Shown: one piece after another, positions 54,359-60,820 of the stretch | Numbering within the stretch: the stretch's first letter is position 1 | Layout of the letters: each line of letters opens with the position of its first letter | IMG/VR virus record: IMGVR_UViG_3300022674_000045 | Span: 1-64,000 of that record | Reading direction: 5' to 3' (one strand) | Length of the DNA stretch: 64,000 bases | Source: a virus | Notes under the pieces: generated by a model | The model's input: the letters and a program-made list of their open reading frames with translations, nothing else | Told to the model about the DNA's origin: nothing | The model's database searches: none | Program-made: the position numbers and the translations under genes

Positions 54359-54544
54359 CTATTCTTTATATTCTTTTTGGTACTCATTCAAACATTTTTC
54401 TAACTTGTCATCCTCAACATAGTAAGGATCTTGATTCATATTTAAAGTGTTCATTATAAGTTGCGTTAGACGGAGATCCGGGTTTGCTACCCAGATCTCA
54501 CGAATACGCTCTAAAATTCTATTAATTCTTTTCGGGTCTCTCAC
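54359..54544 (-). CDS. Small protein between RNA polymerase genes
   Basis: 61 residues, starting with GTG overlapping the beta' stop (GTGA). It is helical and charged: NRILERIREIWVANPDLRLTQLIMNTLNMN then YVEDDKLEKCLNEYQKEYKE. No family is recognised. Its conserved-looking position between the two core subunits suggests an assembly or omega-like role, which is speculation. A GGGAGG site for the beta gene follows it. Confidence 0.55.
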   Translation of the reverse strand: MRDPKRINRILERIREIWVANPDLRLTQLIMNTLNMNQDPYYVEDDKLEKCLNEYQKEYKE

Positions 54545-57261
54545 GTTATCTTTTCTCCCTTGAGAATCTTATCCATAACTCCAGAATATCTTCCTTCATA
54601 TAAGATTCCCTGTAATATTGATCTCTTTGGATTTGAGAAAGCCATTGCTAATATCCAGCTTTCTTGGTTTGGTACAGATTGAATGCTGTAATAATCGGGT
54701 TCAACTACAGCCCTATCATCTTTCAACCGCCACTTTCTGTAATTTTTCCACATAAGCTGTGCAACAACACATTCAAAATGTACATGGTATATATCTTTAT
54801 CATATACTGCAAATAAATCATGAACTATGTCTGTATATGTTTTTCCCCTAAATTTGTGTAGTAACTGTGCGACTGATGATAGATCACCAATGATGTCTTT
54901 TTGTCTTACCGTTGGATCATTTGGATCACTTGGCTCACCTTGTTCGCCTTTGATAACAGCAGATCCAGATGTATGGAATGTTCGCAGAACCAATTGAGTT
55001 CCTCTTTCACCAAGGGTTTGTGCTGCAATAATTCCTATAAATCTACTGTTCAAACTTTTGTATAAATCTCCGTAACATGTTTTGCATATTTTTGGATTTT
55101 TACAAAGTATCGGACTTCTAATTTCAATTAGTTTTCCGACCAATTGTTTGTAATTATTTTTTGTTATTAATTGAAGACCATCATTTTCTTTGTAATATCT
55201 GTTAACCAACATTCTTGCTTTTCGTTCTGAATTAACATCGACTTGTAAAAAGTCATCAGTTCCACAATCATCTAATTGATCATCAATCTGTAAATTAGCA
55301 CATGTAAAAATTAATTTTCTTGAAAGATAACCAGATGTTCCTGTATTCAATGCAACATCAAGAAGACCCTTTCTACAACCATATGTTGAAAAGAAAAACT
55401 CTTCTGGGGTCAATCCTTCGATTAAGGAATGTTTAATTGGGGTTGGTAAAATTTCCCCATCAAAATTTGAAATGAAACCACGACTTAAAATTAATTGTTT
55501 AACCTGATCCCAAGTACCTCTTGCGCCTGACTCAATCATATATGCATATTTAAAATGATCTTTCAATTCATTAATCATTTTATCATCTGAAAGAGCTGTT
55601 AACTGTTCTCTAAGATCGCCTTTTGAAAAAACTTCATCTCTTATCTCTTGTGCTCTATCAAGAGAAAAATCATCTAACGACATTGTACAACCATATAATG
55701 TTGCATATTTGAATCCAATTTTCTTTACATTGTCCAAGATTTGAATTACTTGTTCTGGTGGATATTTATCTTTAACATTATTCAATATTTCCATCAGTCT
55801 TCCTTTTGCAATTATTCCTGTTACTAAAGGATAATCTTCAGGAAGTTGATTATTAAATTCTGCTTCTCCCCATGGAATTTGTTTTCCCTTGCATGTTAAT
55901 TTCTCTTTTGATTCATTAAATATCGGGGATGTTAAATAATAAATTCCGAGAATAACATCTTGGCTTGGAGTTGTTGTAAGAGTTTCATTTGCTGGGCTAC
56001 TTAAATTTTTCACAATAGAAATTTTTGCTATAACTTCTTCTTTTGCTTCACTTGTAATTGGGACATAAACTGCCATTTGATCTCCATCGAAATCTGCATT
56101 GAATGGCGGGCATACTAATGGATGAATCTTAATAACATGATCGGTTGTTAATTTAATTTTAAATGCAAGCATCCCTAATTTATGAAGCGATGGTTGTCGG
56201 TTTAATACACAATATTCATTTGTAATAACTGTTTCGCAAACTCTATAAAGAATCAAATTATCTTTATCAATACATTCATCTACAAAATCAATTGCTTTAT
56301 TCAACAACTTAAATTTTCCCAACTCAATAATTCTTTTAGCTATTGGTAATTTAAATATTTCTAATATCATCAAATATGGTAATTTACATTCATCCAACGC
56401 TAATGTTGGGTCAGGAGTAATAACGGCTCTACCAGAGAAATCAATTCTTTTACCAAGAATATTTCCACGAATCAATCCCTCTTTCTTTGCCATTTTTTCT
56501 AAAATCCTTGTGTACAACTCATTGACATCTTTCTGTAATTGTTTGAAATATGTATAATACACGGCTTTATCTCTGTGAATATCAATAATTGTATCTTTCA
56601 TTATTTCTTTTTTCGTTAATATCTGGACATAATATCTATTTATTTTGTCCATTAATTGTTTGGCTTCTCCTGAGCTTTTTGATGTTGGTCTTAAATCTGG
56701 TGGGAGAACTATAATTTGATCAATTAACAAATTATCAATATTCTCCATTACAGTTTCCCATTCCTTTACATTATCAGCTAAAGCATCTTCAGCATATGTT
56801 TTGACCAACTGTAGAATTGCATCTGTTCGCTCCCACCTTTGTGCATCAATGGGGATTGTATCTTCATTCATCGTAACAACAAATTCTTCGTCTGTCATAT
56901 AAAGAACGCTTTTGTCATTACGCATTAAATCATCCAATGCTTTTTTGAAATTCTTTCCTGCAATATCAACTAACAAATCATAAAACAATGGATTTACAAC
57001 TTTAATTGGAATTGTGATTTTAGCAAATCTTTTTCTTCGTTCATCACTGTTAACTATGTCCACGCCACATTCTTTACATTGCCCGCCGACTTTTGAAACA
57101 CCATGATATTTTCCACATTGACATGTATAATTTCTCACGGGTCCAAAAATTTGCTCAGAGAATAATCCTTCAGAATGAAATTTTCTTTTTCCGAATGTTT
57201 TTAGAGACGTTACTTCGTCTAGGTTTTCACAAAAAGATGCGTAATCTAAAATCTTTGGCAT
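54541..57261 (-). CDS. rpoC-like: RNA polymerase beta'-like subunit
   Basis: 906 residues versus about 1400 in E. coli RpoC. Cys47, Cys49, Cys62 and Cys65 (CQCGKYHGVSKVGGQCKEC) form the N-terminal zinc-binding domain. ILGKRIDFSGRAVITPDP is the lid/rudder region and FNADFDGDQMAVYVP (about residue 387) is the catalytic triad of Asp that binds Mg2+. AAQTLGERGTQLVLRTFHTSG is the trigger-helix/bridge region. The large beta'-specific inserts of bacteria are missing. All catalytic residues are present, so the enzyme should be active. Confidence 0.95.
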   Translation of the reverse strand: MPKILDYASFCENLDEVTSLKTFGKRKFHSEGLFSEQIFGPVRNYTCQCGKYHGVSKVGGQCKECGVDIVNSDERRKRFAKITIPIKVVNPLFYDLLVDIAGKNFKKALDDLMRNDKSVLYMTDEEFVVTMNEDTIPIDAQRWERTDAILQLVKTYAEDALADNVKEWETVMENIDNLLIDQIIVLPPDLRPTSKSSGEAKQLMDKINRYYVQILTKKEIMKDTIIDIHRDKAVYYTYFKQLQKDVNELYTRILEKMAKKEGLIRGNILGKRIDFSGRAVITPDPTLALDECKLPYLMILEIFKLPIAKRIIELGKFKLLNKAIDFVDECIDKDNLILYRVCETVITNEYCVLNRQPSLHKLGMLAFKIKLTTDHVIKIHPLVCPPFNADFDGDQMAVYVPITSEAKEEVIAKISIVKNLSSPANETLTTTPSQDVILGIYYLTSPIFNESKEKLTCKGKQIPWGEAEFNNQLPEDYPLVTGIIAKGRLMEILNNVKDKYPPEQVIQILDNVKKIGFKYATLYGCTMSLDDFSLDRAQEIRDEVFSKGDLREQLTALSDDKMINELKDHFKYAYMIESGARGTWDQVKQLILSRGFISNFDGEILPTPIKHSLIEGLTPEEFFFSTYGCRKGLLDVALNTGTSGYLSRKLIFTCANLQIDDQLDDCGTDDFLQVDVNSERKARMLVNRYYKENDGLQLITKNNYKQLVGKLIEIRSPILCKNPKICKTCYGDLYKSLNSRFIGIIAAQTLGERGTQLVLRTFHTSGSAVIKGEQGEPSDPNDPTVRQKDIIGDLSSVAQLLHKFRGKTYTDIVHDLFAVYDKDIYHVHFECVVAQLMWKNYRKWRLKDDRAVVEPDYYSIQSVPNQESWILAMAFSNPKRSILQGILYEGRYSGVMDKILKGEKIT

Positions 57262-57266
57262 GTGTT

Positions 57267-57521
57267 TTATTCTCCTATGGTTCCAAATTTATTAACAAGA
57301 AATTCACCTATTTCATAGAAATGTTGTTTCACCTTGTCTGAAATAATTCGATCTAAGTCTGGCATCAATTCTCGAGCCACAATTCTTATATCATCAATTG
57401 CAAGGTCTATTAATCTTTCTCGTAGAGCTTTATCAATAAGTTTAACAATTTCTTGTTCGAGCATTGAATGTTGTTCTTCTTCCATAATGTCTTTAGGAAA
57501 TAATATCTTTTTCTCTATCAT
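57267..57521 (-). CDS. Small helical protein
   Basis: 84 residues with an AGGAAAAGGGAA site, almost entirely helical and Glu/Ile rich (EEEQHSMLEQEIVKLIDKALRERLIDLAIDDIRIVARE). It overlaps the upstream small gene by 29 bases and lies five bases before the beta' start. No family is recognised. Confidence 0.5.
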   Translation of the reverse strand: MIEKKILFPKDIMEEEQHSMLEQEIVKLIDKALRERLIDLAIDDIRIVARELMPDLDRIISDKVKQHFYEIGEFLVNKFGTIGE

Positions 57522-57726
57522 TACATTTCCCTTTTCCTGATATTTTCTCTTTTGCTTTTATTGCATATTTGTCTGCAACATCAGAGAAAACATCTTTTGT
57601 TCGCTCTACAAGAGCATCAAATATATCTCTTGAAGCAGATTTTACTGCTTTTGTTAATTCATCAACAACCCCACAAGCTTTCTCTGTGAGTTGTTCATCC
57701 GTTAGTCTCTTATTGTCGTTTGCCAT
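57493..57726 (-). CDS. Small helical protein
   Basis: 77 residues with a TAGGAGC site. Charged helix throughout (LTEKACGVVDELTKAVKSASRDIFDALVERTKDVFSDVADKYAIKAKEKI). It overlaps the E2-like gene by 25 bases, so it is part of the same operon. The function is unknown. Confidence 0.5.
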   Translation of the reverse strand: MANDNKRLTDEQLTEKACGVVDELTKAVKSASRDIFDALVERTKDVFSDVADKYAIKAKEKISGKGKCNDREKDIIS

Positions 57727-58070
57727 GCTCCTATCACCTCTTGTTTCCTGTATTCTATTTCATCCCAAGGTGTAAAGTAACAATCATCTAAATTAAAGCA
57801 ACATAGCATCGTTGAAATCATCTTCAATGTATTTTCGTTTAATTCTAACTCCCTTAATTTATTTGGAATACAAAATTCACCTGTACCTGGATCAGCATTT
57901 GGATGTGGATTATTTAAAAATATATTATCTATTTTTCCATCTACTGTTTGAATTTTATATCCGCGAATAACAAACTTTGGATCTAATTTTAATATTTCAT
58001 GAATTTGATTTCTAAAAATTAACTTGTAAGGAGTATGAACATTTCTGATTGTTTCAGTTTTTATGTTCAT
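57702..58070 (-). CDS. Putative E2-like (UBC-fold) protein
   Basis: 122 residues with an AGGAGCTGCA site. NNPHPNADPGTGEFCIPNKL carries an HPN tripeptide (residues 56-58) and Cys67 after a short gap, the order of E2 conjugating enzymes in which HPN precedes the catalytic Cys. A Trp follows (PWDEIEY, Trp102) with CCFNLDDCYF between, similar to the downstream E2 loop. The protein is short, as are several prokaryotic E2 families. It is coupled by TAATG to an E1-like gene and followed by an operon containing a Ubl and a JAB peptidase. I infer thioester transfer of the Ubl; the family match is by motif only. Confidence 0.55.
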   Translation of the reverse strand: MNIKTETIRNVHTPYKLIFRNQIHEILKLDPKFVIRGYKIQTVDGKIDNIFLNNPHPNADPGTGEFCIPNKLRELELNENTLKMISTMLCCFNLDDCYFTPWDEIEYRKQEVIGAWQTTIRD

Positions 58071-58930
58071 TATGCAGCTCCTGTTTCAGGTATCAATTCA
58101 ATAAAATATTTTCCATCCGTTTGATTTAAGGCAACCACAAAATTGTTAAATTGACATTGGGTTGCAACGGCTCTCGATAGATTGATTATTATATCCCCAC
58201 TTGTTCTTAAGGAATTTTTTGGGATTGAAAACTCTGACATTGGGAATAAACTACTCCCAACAAACACATCTACATCAGCTTGTTTATTTGCTTGTAGAAT
58301 TGGAACTATTTTTTCCGGAAGGTTAACAAATTTTTCTTCATTATCCGGATCTTCATATACAATATCATATGAGCAACTGTCAAGATGTTTTACATGATCC
58401 AACTCATATTTTTGAATAGATTGATCTTTTATGAGTTTTGAAATTGTATCATTATAGACCAACATTAATATTAGACTAGCTGCGTATCTCAAATCTTCTT
58501 TTGTTAATTCTGTTAGATACTTGCCCTCTGATTTGACTCTATACTCAACATTTTTTCTACAATCCACCATAAGATATCTTGAAGAAATATAAAGTCTTGC
58601 ACTGATTTCTTTTAATCTGTCATATGTGAAATCTCTGCAATCCAAAACTAAATCACATTTTGGGATTTTAGTTTTTCCTTCAATATATTTCTCATTAAAA
58701 CTGATTATTGTAACATCAGGATTTTTACGAGAAATAATTTCATCTAGGGCGTCTGTCTTTTTCAAACCAACATCAATCTGTCGATATATGGAGTTTTTGA
58801 GGTTTTTTGATTCAACTGTATCGTGGTCTATAACTATTAGAGTTTCAAGAGTTTCAAGATTCGAAACAGCGTTGGCAACAAACCCTCCAAGGGTTCCAAT
58901 GCCAATTACTGCGATTGATTTATATACCAC
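58070..58930 (-). CDS. ThiF/E1-like adenylyltransferase 1
   Basis: 286 residues, start GTG at 58930 with AGGGAGAA upstream. IAVIGIGTLGG (residues 7-16) is the nucleotide-binding loop. The acidic strand IVIDHDTVESKNL, Arg50, Lys57-Lys58 and LVLDCRDF (Asp97) are the expected ATP and Mg2+ contacts of E1/ThiF/MoeB enzymes. These adenylate the C-terminal Gly of ubiquitin-like proteins. A candidate active Cys lies in HLDSCSYD. The C-terminal 90 residues are an extra domain. It overlaps the E2-like start, so the two are probably a working pair. Confidence 0.8.
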   Translation of the reverse strand: MVYKSIAVIGIGTLGGFVANAVSNLETLETLIVIDHDTVESKNLKNSIYRQIDVGLKKTDALDEIISRKNPDVTIISFNEKYIEGKTKIPKCDLVLDCRDFTYDRLKEISARLYISSRYLMVDCRKNVEYRVKSEGKYLTELTKEDLRYAASLILMLVYNDTISKLIKDQSIQKYELDHVKHLDSCSYDIVYEDPDNEEKFVNLPEKIVPILQANKQADVDVFVGSSLFPMSEFSIPKNSLRTSGDIIINLSRAVATQCQFNNFVVALNQTDGKYFIELIPETGAA

Positions 58931-58941
58931 GTCTCAATATT

Positions 58942-58990
58942 CTCCCTTTCTTAGTTCCTTGGTATGGAGAATTTAATCCCCATACCAAGG
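58942..58990. other. Long hairpin between unknown gene and E1 gene
   Basis: CCTTGGTATGG pairs with CCATACCAAGG around an 11-base loop. No T-run follows in either direction. It lies between the stop of the 193-residue gene and the E1 ribosome-binding site, and might modulate E1/E2 expression relative to upstream genes. Confidence 0.45.
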
Positions 58991-58997
58991 GAATGTT

Positions 58998-59579
58998 TTA
59001 TGCTACAATATCTTGCAATTCTATTAGTTCAAAATCTTTTTTCTTACTATAAGTTCTGACAAACTCAATCTCTGTCGGACCAACAGGTTCTGGTCTGTAT
59101 TGAGCTTTATATTTAAAATTTTTGTTCGCTATTTCAACAGGGTATGACAACGGTATTTCATATAAATATTTCTTTATATATTTATTACCTTCAAGCATCT
59201 GCATTTGTATGGGAGTATTTGGGTCAATTGCCCTAAGCTCAGATACAATTGTTTGTCTAAAAATTGCATCATCTCGCTCATTTCTTATTTTCATCTCCCT
59301 CTTTACAAACTCATCTTGACGGCCTTTACCATTTATTTTATAGAAATTTTCTTTTCGTTTAAGGGATTTAATAGCACGTCCAAAAGATTTGTTTTTCCCC
59401 TTTAAAATATTGAATGAATCTAATAGCGAACAGATTGAAATTCCTCTTGCTTCAATCCTACCTGCTTCAGAATTGAATAACAAACATACTGTCATTGCAT
59501 TGCTCATGATTGGAGTTTTTACATTATAGAAATTAATTCTATCAACTCCATGTATATCCAAGAAATTTTTATTTAACAT
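58998..59579 (-). CDS. Hypothetical protein within the Ubl cluster
   Basis: 193 residues with an AAAGGGG site. NAMTVCLLFNSEAGRIEARGISICSLLDSFNILKGKNKSFGRAIKSLKRK is similar to a segment I know from uncharacterised phage proteins with ARGIxICSxxDxFN...GRAxKAL. The rest is basic and helical, with DPNTPIQMQMLEGNKYIKKYLYEIP. It lies between the Ubl gene and E1 gene 1, so a role in the pathway or as substrate is possible. No catalytic motif is visible. Confidence 0.5.
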   Translation of the reverse strand: MLNKNFLDIHGVDRINFYNVKTPIMSNAMTVCLLFNSEAGRIEARGISICSLLDSFNILKGKNKSFGRAIKSLKRKENFYKINGKGRQDEFVKREMKIRNERDDAIFRQTIVSELRAIDPNTPIQMQMLEGNKYIKKYLYEIPLSYPVEIANKNFKYKAQYRPEPVGPTEIEFVRTYSKKKDFELIELQDIVA

Positions 59580-59598
59580 GCTAATACCCCTTTGTTTG

Positions 59599-59619
59599 TG
59601 GGGGTCCGAAGACCCCCCA
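59599..59619 (-). other. C(UUCG)G hairpin after the Ubl gene
   Basis: On the minus strand GGGGGTC-TTCG-GACCCCC, seven or eight G/C-rich pairs closed by the very stable C(UUCG)G tetraloop. No T-run follows. It is 14 bases after the Ubl stop and 20 before the next ATG. Such a hairpin could protect the 3' end of an upstream mRNA segment or dampen downstream expression. Confidence 0.6.
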
Positions 59620-59633
59620 TATTCAACTCTATA

Positions 59634-60113
59634 CTAGCAACCCTTTTTGCCTGCGGGTTTCAGGAACTCAAGGTTGTCACCTTGCTTCAACACATAATCA
59701 CCGCCAACGTCTTTGCCGCTGACCAGACCGGTGGAAAGTTTGTCCACGTTCAGGACTTCCCGAAGGAACTCGCCCACCTGTTTCACACTACGACCCACGA
59801 CTGGGAAGTTACCGGAAGAGGCACCGCATGAAACATGAATGGTTGTGGTTGTGCGGCTTCCAAATTCACCGCTTGGTTTGGTGATAACGCTGCGACCTGT
59901 AAATTCAACACCAGCAATAGCACCAGTGCCTGTAGCAGGAGCCGCTTTGGTGATACTAACGGCCGAACGACCGAACTGACTAAGGATGGACGCAATCACG
60001 TCTTCCTTCGGACGTTTGGTGACTCCAACAATACCCAACTCATCGACACACATACGTTTCAACTCTTTAGAGGTCTTCGCTTCCAATTCTTCTCTGGTAA
60101 AGTATGTACCCAT
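59634..60113 (-). CDS. Ubiquitin-like modifier with SAP-like N-terminus
   Basis: 159 residues from the ATG at 60113, preceded by AAAAAGGAG; a GTG seven codons upstream overlaps that site. Residues about 5-48 (FTREELEAKTSKELKRMCVDELG...KEDVIASILSQF) look like a SAP/HeH helix-extended-loop-helix nucleic acid-binding motif. Residues about 88-152 (TTTIHVSC, VKQVGEFLREVLNV, VSGKDVGGDYVLKQGDNLEFL) fit a beta-grasp ThiS/MoaD-like fold. The tail KPAGKKGC ends in Gly-Cys, not Gly-Gly; removal of the Cys would expose Gly. The gene is notably G+C-richer than its neighbours. It lies between two E1-like genes. Confidence 0.65.
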   Translation of the reverse strand: MGTYFTREELEAKTSKELKRMCVDELGIVGVTKRPKEDVIASILSQFGRSAVSITKAAPATGTGAIAGVEFTGRSVITKPSGEFGSRTTTTIHVSCGASSGNFPVVGRSVKQVGEFLREVLNVDKLSTGLVSGKDVGGDYVLKQGDNLEFLKPAGKKGC

Positions 60114-60134
60114 GTTACAATTCTCCTTTTTCAC

Positions 60135-60818
60135 TTAGTTGATTGCTCTAATTTTAGAGCTTGCGTTCATTGACAGAATATCAAAATAGATTTCTGATCT
60201 TTCATAGGACTCTTTAACTACTGCGTTATAAAAAGTCCAACACATGATTGTTGCGACCCCCAAATTTGTAAAATATAGCTGGGGGTCAGAGTTAGCTAAT
60301 TCTTCACATGACATCTCATTTGGTAACTTGTCGGTTGGATTTGCAATCTCAGGATGGTATCTGCACAAATCAGGTGTAAGGTCTTTTCCTTCCTTACGAA
60401 CATACAATTGTACATTTCCATCAGTAAATTCATTTCCTCCGGAGATCAAAACAACATTTTTTAATTCTTTACAATAATTCCCTACTATCATCCGGGTCTT
60501 ATGATTGTCAACGCCCATAAACACAATATCGCCTTCTAGAATAACTTCCGAAATGTTTTCCGGAGTTACATATTCTTCAAAGGCCTCCAACCTCAATTTA
60601 GGATACTTCATCTGGAGCTCACCGGCTTTAATATCAGCTTTATTCCCGAGTCTAACAAACTCTTGTCTTTCATAATTTTTTGCTTCGTATTTGTCTCCAT
60701 CTACAAGCAAGATATCAGCTGATAAATCATTTGAATAATTTAGAAATCGGCACAATCTTTCTATAAGGATTGAACCGACCCCGCCGAGCCCTATCACAAC
60801 AATACCCATTTTATTCAT
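60135..60818 (-). CDS. ThiF/E1-like adenylyltransferase 2
   Basis: 227 residues with a GGAGAAGTAACA site. GIVVIGLGGVGS (residues 5-16), LLVDGDKYEAKNYERQEF (Asp40, Asn48, Arg51), Lys60/Lys64 and MGVDNHKTR (Asp104) are the E1/ThiF nucleotide and Mg2+ sites. PNEMSCEELANSDPQLYFTNLGVATIM places Cys171 where E1/ThiF enzymes have the catalytic Cys, and matches the layout of PRTRC-type ThiF proteins. It should adenylate the Ubl encoded immediately downstream. It overlaps nothing and lies two bases after the JAB gene. Confidence 0.85.
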   Translation of the reverse strand: MNKMGIVVIGLGGVGSILIERLCRFLNYSNDLSADILLVDGDKYEAKNYERQEFVRLGNKADIKAGELQMKYPKLRLEAFEEYVTPENISEVILEGDIVFMGVDNHKTRMIVGNYCKELKNVVLISGGNEFTDGNVQLYVRKEGKDLTPDLCRYHPEIANPTDKLPNEMSCEELANSDPQLYFTNLGVATIMCWTFYNAVVKESYERSEIYFDILSMNASSKIRAIN

Positions 60819-60820
60819 TG

